A stretch of 53,731 bases of DNA, taken from the IMG/VR virus record IMGVR_UViG_3300037071_000543, positions 1 through 53,731 of that record; one strand, written 5' to 3'. This document shows, piece after piece, positions 1 through 9,267 of this stretch. This DNA is from a virus. The notes beneath the pieces are model-generated. The model had not been told where the DNA came from. It saw only the letters and a list, made by a program, of their open reading frames with translations, and made no database searches. The position numbers were made by a program, and so were the translations under genes. Each line of letters begins with the position of its first letter. The stretch's first letter is position 1.

Positions 1-951
1 CGCCGCCTTGCTTCGACCGTTCGCAACTTCCTGCTTGGCCGCTTCGATGGCGTCCTCCTCCGTGACGCCTTCCGGCAGCGGGACCGGCCTGACAGTGGAT
101 GCCGCATCCGAGCCAGCCGGTGCCGGGGTCTCGCCTTCGCGTGCCTCCGACGCCGCGCCCGGGGTCCACGAATCCGGGTCCATGCCCATGCTGCGCAGCA
201 CGCGCCGGGTGTGACCGACCGCCGCCGTGACCTGCGCGTCGATCTGCTCCGCCGTGGGATTGCCCATGTTCTTGCGGCTGACATCCATGATGTTGTTGAA
301 CACCGACGCGCCGATCACCGCTGGATCGGCGTTCTTGTTCTTCAGGACCAGCCCCTTGGCTTCCTCCAGCGGCGTGCCGAGGTCGAGCAGGTATTGGATC
401 GTCTTGGCGTCGGCGCTGTTTTCGTTGTCCTTCGTGACGATGTTGACCAGCTTGCCGTCCTTGTCGACGGTGGGCTTGAAAATGCCGGACTCCAGCGTGC
501 CGGTCTGGCCCTCCCTTGTGGAGACCACCGGGGCCGCAGCCGCGCGATCCGCCGCCGCGATGCCTTCCGCAGAGGTGAGACGGGACAGCGTATCCTTTTC
601 CTGCGCCGCGATCTGGTCGTTGGACAGGTCCTTGCGCGCGCCGATTTCCAGCTTGGTTATCCGCTCCTGCGCTGCGATTTGCGCCGCCGATAGCCCCTCC
701 CTCGACTTCCGTTCCTCCCGGGTCAGAGCCTCCTGCGAGGCGATTTGCGCGGTTGTCAGCTTCTCCTGCGAGGCCCGCGACAGGGCGCTTTCCTGCGCCA
801 AGAAGGATTGCCGACGCACCTCGCGGGCATCCTCGCGCTCCGCCTCAAGCTGCCGCAGCTTCTCCTCGCGGGTCGCCTTGATGGCGGAAAGCTGGCCTTC
901 GCCCCAGCCGCGCGCCGCGCCGCCCGCCAATGCCAGTGCGAACCCGACCAT
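1..951 (-). CDS. Helical internal virion/ejection-type protein, C-terminus outside the window
   Basis: The reading frame opens with ATG at 951 and is still open at base 1, giving at least 317 residues. It starts 2 bases after the stop of the preceding gene. After a short hydrophobic start (MVGFALALAGGAARG) the first 130 residues are charged and helical, with the motif QIAxQE recurring every 22 residues (about positions 69, 91 and 113). A globular part follows, then an Ala/Pro/Glu linker near residue 260. In podoviruses the long genes following the transglycosylase usually encode proteins ejected with the DNA. The role here is inferred from position and helical character only; the family is not recognised. 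Confidence 0.75.
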   Translation of the reverse strand, partial: MVGFALALAGGAARGWGEGQLSAIKATREEKLRQLEAEREDAREVRRQSFLAQESALSRASQEKLTTAQIASQEALTREERKSREGLSAAQIAAQERITKLEIGARKDLSNDQIAAQEKDTLSRLTSAEGIAAADRAAAAPVVSTREGQTGTLESGIFKPTVDKDGKLVNIVTKDNENSADAKTIQYLLDLGTPLEEAKGLVLKNKNADPAVIGASVFNNIMDVSRKNMGNPTAEQIDAQVTAAVGHTRRVLRSMGMDPDSWTPGAASEAREGETPAPAGSDAASTVRPVPLPEGVTEEDAIEAAKQEVANGRSKAA

Positions 952-953
952 CG

Positions 954-1694
954 CTATTCTCCTTTCAGCGCCCTGCGCATGCCCTTGGGCTTCGGCTCGA
1001 AGTCTCCCGGCGCATTCGGCCCGCCAGCCGCCGCAGGATTGCCAGCTTGCCCTGCTTCGTCGCTCGCGGCGAGGTCCCGCATGATCTTTTCGAGGGTGCC
1101 GTTCTGATCCATCGCGACCAGCCGGTCGAGGTCCGCCTTGGCCGAGCCCTGATCTATCTCCCCGACCCTAGTCAGCCGCTCGCGGAACCTATCGAGCGCC
1201 ATCAGCCACGCCCGTTCCAGCCCATCCTTGTCCTGCGAATAGTCCTTGATCTTGCCGCGCCGGGAAACCTCCGCAAGCTCCTCCAGAATGTCCGCGCCCG
1301 CATGGTAGAGCACGTCCGGGGGAACCTGATGCCCGGCCTGATCGGCGGCCTGCGCCACCCGGGCGACAACCATTTCGGTGGCCGCCGCGAGACCGCCAAC
1401 CGGATCGCCTTCGTTGCCCTCTTCGGCCCCACCCTCCAGCATCGTGACAATCTGCGGGAAGGTGTTGTCGGAATAGATCAACTCCCACGCCCTGCCGACA
1501 AACCGCTCCATTTCCGCCTGCTCTTCCGGCGAGGCTTGGGTGATTCCCATCTCCTCATCGCCGACCGCAGGCGGCATTGCTGGCTCTTCGTCTGGCCGCG
1601 ACAGGTCTTCACCCCCGGGCTCGACCACCTCCTCTTCGGGCGGAGGCTCTTCGATAGGTTGCCGCATGCCACGGCGTTGCGGATCGAGTGCCAT
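954..1694 (-). CDS. Acidic structural-region protein of unknown function
   Basis: 246 residues. The start MALDPQRRG is chosen because TAATG at 1696-1692 couples it to the stop of the transglycosylase gene. The first 60 residues are Pro/Glu-rich and very acidic (EEPPPEEEVVEP). The rest is predicted helical and acidic, ending in a short basic tail (KPKGMRRALKGE). It lies inside the ejection cassette, so a virion-internal or chaperone-like role is plausible. No family was recognised. Confidence 0.8.
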   Translation of the reverse strand: MALDPQRRGMRQPIEEPPPEEEVVEPGGEDLSRPDEEPAMPPAVGDEEMGITQASPEEQAEMERFVGRAWELIYSDNTFPQIVTMLEGGAEEGNEGDPVGGLAAATEMVVARVAQAADQAGHQVPPDVLYHAGADILEELAEVSRRGKIKDYSQDKDGLERAWLMALDRFRERLTRVGEIDQGSAKADLDRLVAMDQNGTLEKIMRDLAASDEAGQAGNPAAAGGPNAPGDFEPKPKGMRRALKGE

Positions 1695-3775
1695 TATTCG
1701 AGCCCCATGTATTTCGGTGAATATTTCGGAGAGTTGATGTCCCACTTCATCTCAGGCGTCGGCCTCCAGATTCCATCTCCGAGGTATTTCTCTTCGAAGG
1801 TTTCGGTGGTCGGAGTCACGGTCGAGGTCGACTTTTCGCGAGCCTCCTTCCGCGCCGCCGCGTCCGCCAGAATGTCGGCGGTCAGCCGCTCCGGGTCGCC
1901 GTGGTCCGGGTCGCCCGTGCCCTCGCCGGGCTGATAGTAGTTCTCGTGGGTCGCGGCGAAATCGATCAGGTTTTCGCCGATCGACTTGCCGCTGAAAAGC
2001 AGTGAGGCGAGTTGCGCGCCGACGCCCGGGAGCCCGAGCGTGCTGGTCATCACGTCGATGCCGGTCGCGGCCACCTGCCCGAATCCGGTTCGCTGGTAGG
2101 GTGGCGCATCCCGAGGTGTCGGCTTTGGAGCCCGCATCGGAAGGGTCGGATCGGTAGGCTCGACAGTCGTCGTCGGTGCCGCTGGCGTGGCTGGCGTGGC
2201 TGGCTCGACACCTGCGGTCGTTGTCGTCGGCCTCGGAGTCGGTGTCGGCACCGTGGTTGCGGCAACATTGACCCCGGCTTCCTCCAATGCGTTTCTCACC
2301 GCCGCTTCGATCGACGCCATCGTGGTCGGGCTGCTTGGGTCCTGCCCTTGCTCGACCGCCGCTTCCGTCGCCCGCTGCCGCGCCGCCGCCTCAATTTCAG
2401 CAGGCGACTGGGTGGGAGTCGTGGCCGCGACTTGGGTCGTGGAGGTCGACGCCTTATCGAGCGTGCCAGCCATCTTGCGGTCGACATAACCCAGCACGGA
2501 GCCGATCGACTTACCACGCATAATCGAACTGTTGGCGGAGACGGCGGCTGCTCCCAGCACGTCGATCGCCCGATCGTCTGGATTGGCGTTATAGGCGGCC
2601 ACCGCGCCCTGCGGCCCGAGGAAGTGCGAGGCATAGAGCGATTCCGGCGTGACCGCGATGCCGTTCTTCTGAAGATTCGCCGCGTTGTCGATGGTGTATT
2701 GCGCCGTCATCGCCCGGGAGATTGTCGGATCGTTGCGGAGGTCGAGCTTTTCCTGCCGGGAGAGGTGGGCCAGCGTCGGATTTACCCGGTCGAACATGCC
2801 CATCCATGTGCCCGAGGTGAATTGCCCAAGCCCGGTGGCGCTCGAATTGGGGTTTTTGGCCCTTGGATTGTTGGCGCTTTCGACGCCGATCATGCGATCG
2901 ACCACGGCATTGAGGAAGGAATCGGTCATGCCGAATTTCCCACCCACATTGAGAATACCGGCTTGGGTCATGCTTTCCGCCGCGCCGCGTCGAGCCACCT
3001 CTGCCTTGTAATCCGACCAGTCTTGCATGCTGGCGTTTTCCATGCCGCGCACCGATGAGGCCTGTTCGGCCCGGCGCGCTGACAGGTCACTGACGGCTTT
3101 CGCCGTGGTGTAGGCGTCCATGCTTTCGTTTTCGAGCGTGCGGCGGGCCTCCGCCATGTTCATTTGGCTCGCCGTCGCGCCACCAAACCCGGAATATCCA
3201 CTGACCGACGCGCGATCGGCGGCCCGTGCTGCCGCTGTCGAGGTGCCAGCGCCCGGGTCGAACCCGGTGGCCGTGCGACTAGCCGCCGCGCGTGTCGTGT
3301 CGCCCGAATATCCAGCGACGGAAGACCGTTCGGAAGCGCGTGCCGCCGAAGCCGCCCCGATCGAGGTGGCCGACGATGAACGGGCTCCACCTGATGCGGA
3401 AGACTTGGCGACCCCCGAGGTGCCGCTCGACTTGCTATCGCCGGAATATCCAGAGACGGAAGCGCGATCGGAGGCACGCGCCGACGCCATCGAGCCGCTG
3501 CTCTTGTTGCTGGTTGAACCGGCATTGCCGCCGCTGCGGGCTCCGCTGGAGGAGGAGCTTGAGGCGCTTTTGCCCGAGCCGCTTAGGCTCTTGCCGCCCG
3601 AGCTTTGCGAGTCAGAGCGCGCGCTGCCGGTGCTGCCAGCCTTCGATGCGCTCGAACTGCTCGAACTCTTGCTCGAACTGGAGCCGCTGTAGCTGGCCGC
3701 ACCCGAGCCGCTTTTCGACTTGCCGCCCGAGCTTGGCGTATCGCCACGGCCCTGATTGCCGGTGCCGTTGTACAT
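1694..3775 (-). CDS. Virion lytic transglycosylase with Ser/Gly-rich N-terminal region
   Basis: 693 residues. Residues 1-200 are low complexity (Ser/Gly/Ala) and carry three copies of a (D/E)R(A/S)SV(S/A)GYSG motif near residues 103, 149 and 187. Around residues 285-420 is a soluble lytic transglycosylase (SLT) fold. The likely catalytic Glu is in GVESANN, followed by the typical SSATGLGQF stretch, and AAYNAN lies further on. The last 250 residues are Thr/Pro-rich linkers with a short conserved tail. Such enzymes cut peptidoglycan glycan strands, usually from the virion during DNA entry. Both ends use TAATG/TGATG overlaps. The SLT assignment is strong; the virion location is inferred from the neighbours. 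Confidence 0.9.
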   Translation of the reverse strand: MYNGTGNQGRGDTPSSGGKSKSGSGAASYSGSSSSKSSSSSSASKAGSTGSARSDSQSSGGKSLSGSGKSASSSSSSGARSGGNAGSTSNKSSGSMASARASDRASVSGYSGDSKSSGTSGVAKSSASGGARSSSATSIGAASAARASERSSVAGYSGDTTRAAASRTATGFDPGAGTSTAAARAADRASVSGYSGFGGATASQMNMAEARRTLENESMDAYTTAKAVSDLSARRAEQASSVRGMENASMQDWSDYKAEVARRGAAESMTQAGILNVGGKFGMTDSFLNAVVDRMIGVESANNPRAKNPNSSATGLGQFTSGTWMGMFDRVNPTLAHLSRQEKLDLRNDPTISRAMTAQYTIDNAANLQKNGIAVTPESLYASHFLGPQGAVAAYNANPDDRAIDVLGAAAVSANSSIMRGKSIGSVLGYVDRKMAGTLDKASTSTTQVAATTPTQSPAEIEAAARQRATEAAVEQGQDPSSPTTMASIEAAVRNALEEAGVNVAATTVPTPTPRPTTTTAGVEPATPATPAAPTTTVEPTDPTLPMRAPKPTPRDAPPYQRTGFGQVAATGIDVMTSTLGLPGVGAQLASLLFSGKSIGENLIDFAATHENYYQPGEGTGDPDHGDPERLTADILADAAARKEAREKSTSTVTPTTETFEEKYLGDGIWRPTPEMKWDINSPKYSPKYMGLE

Positions 3776-4458
3776 CAGACCCTCACAGCTTCAATCTGCC
3801 CGGATTGCGGATTGTACTTCCACGCCTCTCGCGTCTTGACCGCCATCGTGTTCGCGCCGCCCATGCCGCTACCGCCGCCGACCAGCGCGGATGACGGGAC
3901 CTTGTAGCTATCGGTAATCCGCTGTTCCCGTTCACGAACTGCTTGACGATCGGCCTCCGCCATATCCTCCTGCGACTTGATTTTCTGGTATTCGCCGATG
4001 CCCTGCCCGAGCCCCATCAGCAGCCCGGCCCCACCTTCCGAACTCAGGAAATTGCCCATCCCCTTCAGGAACCCGCCCGTTGACGAACTGGCCCCAGTGG
4101 CCGCGAGACCTGTCGCGGTGTCTGCGGCGGTCACTGCGGCGGTTGTCGCAGCCGGTAGCGCGCCCGCGAAGCCTCCGGTGGCACCTGCCACCCCGGCAGC
4201 GGCAGGGGCCGCAGCGCCCGCCGCAAGCACCCCTGTGGGGCCACCGCTCAGGACCTTGGCCGCGCCATTGAACAGACTGCTCAGGATGCCGGTGCCGCCG
4301 CCACCCAGCAGGCCGGACAGGCCAGCCGCGCCAGCGCCCGTGGCCGCGCTGCCGGTGAACACCGACGCGCCGACTCCCCGCATGGCGGAACCCAGCTTGG
4401 CGACACCCGTGCCGATCGAGGAAAAGACCTTGGTTATGCCGCTGACAAGACCGGACAT
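3775..4458 (-). CDS. Gly/Ala-rich ejection-type protein
   Basis: 227 residues. A GGGAGAGAAGAA ribosome site precedes ATG at 4458, which overlaps the end of the GNAT gene by 25 bases. Residues 1-150 are almost entirely small residues (Gly, Ala, Ser, Thr) with weakly hydrophobic runs. A charged helical stretch follows (QEDMAEADRQAVREREQRI) and then a short polar tail. This composition is common in podovirus proteins that form the transenvelope channel during DNA ejection. That role is inferred; no specific family was identified. Confidence 0.8.
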   Translation of the reverse strand: MSGLVSGITKVFSSIGTGVAKLGSAMRGVGASVFTGSAATGAGAAGLSGLLGGGGTGILSSLFNGAAKVLSGGPTGVLAAGAAAPAAAGVAGATGGFAGALPAATTAAVTAADTATGLAATGASSSTGGFLKGMGNFLSSEGGAGLLMGLGQGIGEYQKIKSQEDMAEADRQAVREREQRITDSYKVPSSALVGGGSGMGGANTMAVKTREAWKYNPQSGQIEAVRV

Positions 4459-4949
4459 TTCTTCTCTCCCAACTCAAGACGGTGGATGATGCCGTACTCC
4501 TTCATCCCGAATTGCTTCCGCAAAATACGGCTGGTCGCGGCTGGGTTGTCGGTGATGACTGCCGACGCCGCGATATGGACCTCAACCACAAGCGGATTTT
4601 TCTTCGCCCACTCGACCATGTTGCGCATGAGGATCGCCGCCTCGCCGGGCTTGGCGTGGTCGTTGACGATCCAGAACAGGTCCGTCGCCATCAGCTTGTC
4701 GCCGATCGCATAGATGCGGGCCAGCGTGGCGTACATCAGCCCGTCGATGCTGCCGTCATTGTCGACCACCTGCACCCAGCACGCGCCGCCCTTCTGGTGG
4801 CCGTGGCGGCCTATCCCGGAGATAACCAGCCGCTTGGCTTCCTCCACATCGACACCGACCGCGCTACCGGCGTAGTGCGAGCGGGCATGGCAATCGAGCA
4901 AAAAGCGGACGATCGCATGGGTGTCGGCGAATTTGGCGTCTCGGATCAT
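4434..4949 (-). CDS. GNAT-fold acetyltransferase-like protein of the virion cassette
   Basis: 171 residues. ATG at 4949 lies 2 bases after the preceding stop, and an in-frame TTG at 4958 would sit inside that gene. The protein opens with MIRDAKFADTHAIVRFLLD, the usual first strand and helix of a GNAT domain. The central strands (CWVQVVDNDGSIDGLMYATL) and a final half (EVHIAASAVITDN, RILRKQFGMKEYGIIHRLEL) match the acetyl-CoA fold. GNAT-like proteins next to ejection genes occur in many podoviruses; their substrate is generally unknown. The fold call is reasonably firm, activity is not shown. Confidence 0.8.
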   Translation of the reverse strand: MIRDAKFADTHAIVRFLLDCHARSHYAGSAVGVDVEEAKRLVISGIGRHGHQKGGACWVQVVDNDGSIDGLMYATLARIYAIGDKLMATDLFWIVNDHAKPGEAAILMRNMVEWAKKNPLVVEVHIAASAVITDNPAATSRILRKQFGMKEYGIIHRLELGEKKCPVLSAA

Positions 4950-4951
4950 GG

Positions 4952-5962
4952 TCACCAATTCAGGTCGACGTTGTACATCTGCTCGACCAAGTTCAGTTGC
5001 GTATTGCGCAAGTTCTTCGCGGCGGTGAGGTAGTCGGCGCGACTGGTGGAGTCGAGATTCGTGTTGGCCATGATGCTCTGGTAGGAGCTTTGGTACATGG
5101 TTTCCATCGAGGTCAGCATGTCAGCCGCCGCCGCGCGATCGCTCGCCGCCAGATTCCATTTGGCAATCGTCGTCTGGAGATTGCGGTCGAGATTGGCTTC
5201 GCTCTGCCGGTAGGCGATGTCGGCCTGCTGCATTTTCTCCGCCGACGCCCGGTCGAGCTTGCCCTCCGACATGCGGAAATTGATGTCGTTTTCCTGCAAG
5301 ACCTGCTGAAGCGCCCGGTTCGCCGCCTCGATGCCCTCGGTCGAGGCGATCTGCCGGATTTGCTGCTCGTTCGCCGCGTCGATCTGCTGGGTCTGGAGGG
5401 TCTGCGCAAGATCGCGATCGAGGTCCGCCTGCGTGCCCAAGAAGCCGCGTTGCGCGATGTTTTCCGCCGTCTGCCAGCCGCGTTCGGCCACTGCTTCCTT
5501 GCTCTGGAATTTCTCTGTCCCGAGCCGTTCGCCGGTCTGGAATTTCTGTTGCGCCTCCTGCGCGGTCATCCCGTATTCGAAGGCGCGCGCCGCTTGGTTC
5601 TTGCCGTAGGCCTGCGCCGCGTCCTGCTGGGCGATCGGCAGGATGTTCTGGAGCACCGCGTCCTGCGATGCGCCGACCGCCATTGAGGAGTTCAAGAGAC
5701 CACGGCGATTTGCTGCCTTCAGGCCCTCTGTGCGCGCCATCTGGTTGAGCTTGGAGTCGGCGGCGGCCAGCTTGGTGACTTGGCTGGCCACCGTGTCATC
5801 CACCTGCGACGGCGCGATCGTTGGCATCGCCTTGTTCGGCTCATCCGGGGTGAGCTTCGACCAGTCCTCATAGGACATTCCGCCCATCGCCGCCGCGTCG
5901 TAGAGCCCTTTCGACTTGATCGACTTGTTCGGATCGAGATTGCCTGCGGTGACAACGGCCAT
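4952..5962 (-). CDS. Glutamine-rich helical internal virion protein
   Basis: 336 residues, starting at MAVVTAGNLDPNKS because TGATG at 5964-5960 couples it to the tail-fibre stop. After about 60 residues the protein is almost entirely helical and rich in Gln, Ala and Asn. It carries repeating segments such as TAQEAQQKFQTGERLGTEKF, AERGWQTAENIAQRGFLGTQ and YRQSEANLDRNLQ. The composition resembles long coiled proteins packed in podovirus heads and ejected into the host. The function is inferred from context. Confidence 0.8.
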   Translation of the reverse strand: MAVVTAGNLDPNKSIKSKGLYDAAAMGGMSYEDWSKLTPDEPNKAMPTIAPSQVDDTVASQVTKLAAADSKLNQMARTEGLKAANRRGLLNSSMAVGASQDAVLQNILPIAQQDAAQAYGKNQAARAFEYGMTAQEAQQKFQTGERLGTEKFQSKEAVAERGWQTAENIAQRGFLGTQADLDRDLAQTLQTQQIDAANEQQIRQIASTEGIEAANRALQQVLQENDINFRMSEGKLDRASAEKMQQADIAYRQSEANLDRNLQTTIAKWNLAASDRAAAADMLTSMETMYQSSYQSIMANTNLDSTSRADYLTAAKNLRNTQLNLVEQMYNVDLNW

Positions 5963-7392
5963 CAGTAGAACTCCCAAATCCGCATGACGGCGGGAGCCCC
6001 ATTGCCGCCCGCGCCGCTGGTGGCAGTCTGGCACCCAGCCGCGCCCGAGCCGCCGCTGCCGAAATTGTTGCCGGGGCTTCCATTGACGACGCCGGGACCT
6101 GTCGAAATCGCGTGGTAGGCTCCCTGACCCAAATTGGTCGAGCCGCCTTCACCTGAAATCGCCGTGGTGTCTGGACCGCAGGACAGGCCGCGCCCGCCGA
6201 TCGCCGCGCCGCCGCCCGTTTGCAGATTGGTCGAGCCGCCAGCGCCGCCGCCTAAGATGATTTGGTTCTGGCTGGCGTTCATGGTGCCGTGCTGACCGGC
6301 GAAGCCACCGTCCCATGTGTAGACCGTGCCAGCGACCGTGATCGTCGTATCGCCACCTTCAAGGCCCGGCAGCGCCAGCCGCCCCAAGCCGCCCGCGCCA
6401 ATCACCACCGCCGCGTTGACGACATTCACGACATCGAGAATCGGGGTCCAGCCGTAGCGGCCAGCGCCGCCGCCGCCGCCTGCGCATGCGGTGCCCACGG
6501 CTGCACTGCCGGTAATGCCGCCACCCGCGCCGCCGCCACCCACCGCCTCGACCAGAATTTGCCGACATCCGGCTGGCTTCGTCCATGTGCCGCTGGCGAC
6601 CATCATGGTGATGGTGAACGGCTTGCCGGGGAAGACCGTGCCGACGCCATCGCCGACCGCGAAGTTGTTGGTGGTCGAGTTCCACTGGAGTTGGCCTTCG
6701 GCGGTCGGAACCGGGGCCGCGCTCGCCGTCAGATTCAGAACCGGCGAGGTGATCGTCTTGCCGGTGAGCGTCTGCGTGCCGTTGATCGTCGCCACGCTGC
6801 CTGCCGCCGTGCCCGGCGTCGAGATGATGAGATTGCCGCCAGCCAGCGTCAGAACGTTGGCGGTATGGGTGAGCGTGAGGTCGCTCGCGGCCCAGTTGAT
6901 GACGCTGCCCGAGGCAAGGAACAGGTCGGACCAAGAGAGCGTCAGACTGCCGAGCGGAGCGCCGTCATTGGCGGCGGGCGCGACCATCACGTCGAAGGAA
7001 TAGCCGCCAGACGCCGCTTCTGCCCCGGCAAAGCGCAGGCTGTTGGCGACATGGGTGATGGTGACATCGCCGGACAGCCAGTTGATGACGCCGCCATTCG
7101 CCAGAAACAGGTCGGAAAAGGCGTTGCCGACCCCTCCGAGCGCCGCCGTGTCGTTGCCATTTGGCAGTGTCGGGCCGTTCGATATGATGCCGCTCTGCCC
7201 GAGAACGGTGCCGGATGCGATGACGTTGCCGTCCTTGTCGACGGAAAACTTGTTGATCGCGCCGACTTGCAGTTCGAGCAGCATAGAGCCAGCCGCCGAC
7301 GCCGCATTCGTCACGTTCATCTTGATCGCGGTGTAGACGGTGCCCGCGCTGTTCCAGAGCGCCGACATGGCATTGATGAATTGGTTGGCCAT
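5962..7392 (-). CDS. Tail fibre with C-terminal glycine-rich receptor-binding domain
   Basis: 476 residues. The N-terminal 260 residues contain beta-rich repeats: SDLFLANGGVINWLSGD and SDLFLASGSVINWAASD are two copies of one module. From about residue 265 (GTWTKPAGCRQILVEAVGGG) a glycine-rich domain follows, full of GGGG and GGSTN loops and ending in MRIWEFY. This layout is typical of phage fibre tips in which glycine-rich loops contact the receptor. It lies between the tail hub and the ejection genes, 3 bases after the hub stop. It is probably one of two adhesins; the other is at 18196-21984. Confidence 0.85.
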   Translation of the reverse strand: MANQFINAMSALWNSAGTVYTAIKMNVTNAASAAGSMLLELQVGAINKFSVDKDGNVIASGTVLGQSGIISNGPTLPNGNDTAALGGVGNAFSDLFLANGGVINWLSGDVTITHVANSLRFAGAEAASGGYSFDVMVAPAANDGAPLGSLTLSWSDLFLASGSVINWAASDLTLTHTANVLTLAGGNLIISTPGTAAGSVATINGTQTLTGKTITSPVLNLTASAAPVPTAEGQLQWNSTTNNFAVGDGVGTVFPGKPFTITMMVASGTWTKPAGCRQILVEAVGGGGAGGGITGSAAVGTACAGGGGGAGRYGWTPILDVVNVVNAAVVIGAGGLGRLALPGLEGGDTTITVAGTVYTWDGGFAGQHGTMNASQNQIILGGGAGGSTNLQTGGGAAIGGRGLSCGPDTTAISGEGGSTNLGQGAYHAISTGPGVVNGSPGNNFGSGGSGAAGCQTATSGAGGNGAPAVMRIWEFY

Positions 7393-7395
7393 TGC

Positions 7396-9267
7396 TTACC
7401 TCTTCAGGCCGCGCCGCGAGAAGTTGTAGGTTTGTGACGAAATCGTGTGCTGCCGGGCGATCGCCGATTCGTGGATCAGGGTGGCTGAGACATTCGGGCC
7501 GATGCCGTTGATGTGATGCTCGATCCGGCCCTCGACGGGCTGGGTCCAGTCGACCTCCGAATAGGGCTGGGTGGTGATGATCGAGGTGCCGGACAGGGAG
7601 TCGGCGAACGCCTCCTCACCGCCGATTCCGTGGGCGTAGTCGACATCGAAGGCCACGCCGATGGTGATCGGATCAGGCGAGTCGATTTCGAATGTCGCCT
7701 TTGTCCAGCGCGTGTTCTGCGAAGGCGATCCAGCCGCGTTGAACGGGAGCCGGATGTAGCTCTTGATCGGCTCACCGTCGAAGGACGTGCCGCGATTGAG
7801 TTCATAGACGAACCCGTCCTGACAGCCGACGAACAGGCGATCGCCCTGCCCGGGCACGACCTCGCCGGAACAGGCGCAGAAGACCTCGATCGGCACCTTG
7901 AACGGCAGTGTCTCGGGCTCCTTGCGCCCGATGTAGACGGCGAGCCCGGTGCCGTCATTCCAGAACAGCCGGTATTGATCCTTGGCCTTGATGCGCAGCG
8001 AGGCGACCGGGAGCACGCCTTGTTCGCGCTTTTGCCGGATCAGCTTCTCGATCTGCTGGGTGACGGAACCGAGCCGCCAGTCGCCGAACGCCGATGTCGT
8101 CGGCAAGGTGCGGACACCACCGTCATCCAAGAACATCGGGTCCTTCATCATTTGCGCCGTGTACGGCTGTGCGCCCGAGGCGTCGGAAATCGGGTTGAGG
8201 CTGAAGGTCGTGGTGTCGTCGCCCGTGATGTACTCGATGCGGTTCTGCGCAAAGACCATCAGCGAGGTCGCAGCGGCAGACAGGAGCCCGGTGATCTGCT
8301 CGCCGAATGAAATCTCGCCAGCGCCCGTGGTGGTGACGAACTCCAGCGGCTCCCCGAGCGATGAGTTGATGATCGTCCCGGAGGTGAACCCCAAAAACAG
8401 GTGGTTCTTGAAGTGGGCGATGAAGGAAGGCGCGTCGAACAGCGCCGACATGATGATGAAGTCGCCATTGTCCGCGACGATGTTGTCGCCGTTTTGCGCC
8501 AGCAGGAAGGAGATTTCGATCGATTCGCCGCCCGTGATGCCGGTGAAGATCGGTGACAGGAAGGTCCCGCTCCACTCGAATGCGGTGTCGGTGCCGCTGC
8601 AAAAATACATGCGGGTCCGCGAGGCCGCGCCGTAGAAATTATGGTTGATGAAGTCGTATTTGCCGCCCGGCTGGATGCCGAGCGCGTTCATCGCCGTCAG
8701 TTGCGCCGACCCGGATGACGACAGCAATTCCTCACCCAGCGTGAAGGTGTCGTGCTCCTGCGAGACAATCAGGTATCCAGCCGCCGTGCCGTCCCAAGCG
8801 CCTTCGCGCAGCACCACGCGATCGATGAAGGCGGTAGCGAGCGAAGTCACGCCAGCCACATACTCGCCGATTTGAAATTCGGTGTCGCCGGACGCGAACT
8901 CCATGAGCGATCCGAAGATCGCTGGCACCCAGCCAGCACTGTCGGCCCGGTACATTCCGGCAGCGCCGCCGTCCACCTTGTCGCGGAAGGAATAGACGTT
9001 GCCGTCGAACACCCACACGCCGCGCACCGGACCAGTACCCGGCACCGGGCCGATCGCCGCGCGGCGGAGGGTGACTTGTTCAGGAACCGTGGTGTCGGAC
9101 GGGCGCGGATGGCCGTCGAACCGCTCATAGCCGCCGCTTGAGGTGTAGCCCGCGTCATCCGGCTCGTAGTTAAGCCCGGCGATCGCCTTTCCCGGCTTCA
9201 CGGCGATCGGCGGGGTGGCCAGATCGAGGCCGCCAGCCATCAGCGAGGTGTGGACCTGTAGGGCCAT
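7396..9267 (-). CDS. Beta-propeller-like tail hub/stopper protein
   Basis: 623 residues, starting at MALQVHTSLMAGG because TAATG at 9269-9265 joins it to the adaptor stop. The body is predicted to be almost all beta strand, with repeated blade-like segments (GVWVFDGNVYSFRD, HLFLGFTSGTIINSSLGEP, RLFVGCQDGFVYEL). The length and position directly after the adaptor match podovirus tail nozzle or stopper proteins of the P22 gp10 or T7 gp12 type. Those close the head-tail channel. The similarity is one of architecture and gene order; residue-level homology was not tested. Confidence 0.75.
   Translation of the reverse strand: MALQVHTSLMAGGLDLATPPIAVKPGKAIAGLNYEPDDAGYTSSGGYERFDGHPRPSDTTVPEQVTLRRAAIGPVPGTGPVRGVWVFDGNVYSFRDKVDGGAAGMYRADSAGWVPAIFGSLMEFASGDTEFQIGEYVAGVTSLATAFIDRVVLREGAWDGTAAGYLIVSQEHDTFTLGEELLSSSGSAQLTAMNALGIQPGGKYDFINHNFYGAASRTRMYFCSGTDTAFEWSGTFLSPIFTGITGGESIEISFLLAQNGDNIVADNGDFIIMSALFDAPSFIAHFKNHLFLGFTSGTIINSSLGEPLEFVTTTGAGEISFGEQITGLLSAAATSLMVFAQNRIEYITGDDTTTFSLNPISDASGAQPYTAQMMKDPMFLDDGGVRTLPTTSAFGDWRLGSVTQQIEKLIRQKREQGVLPVASLRIKAKDQYRLFWNDGTGLAVYIGRKEPETLPFKVPIEVFCACSGEVVPGQGDRLFVGCQDGFVYELNRGTSFDGEPIKSYIRLPFNAAGSPSQNTRWTKATFEIDSPDPITIGVAFDVDYAHGIGGEEAFADSLSGTSIITTQPYSEVDWTQPVEGRIEHHINGIGPNVSATLIHESAIARQHTISSQTYNFSRRGLKR

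Noticed and set aside
227-1934. Long plus-strand open frames at the left end
   Set aside because: They mirror the minus-strand genes, lack ribosome sites and have Ser/Arg-rich shadow composition. The minus frames carry coherent motifs and coupled starts.
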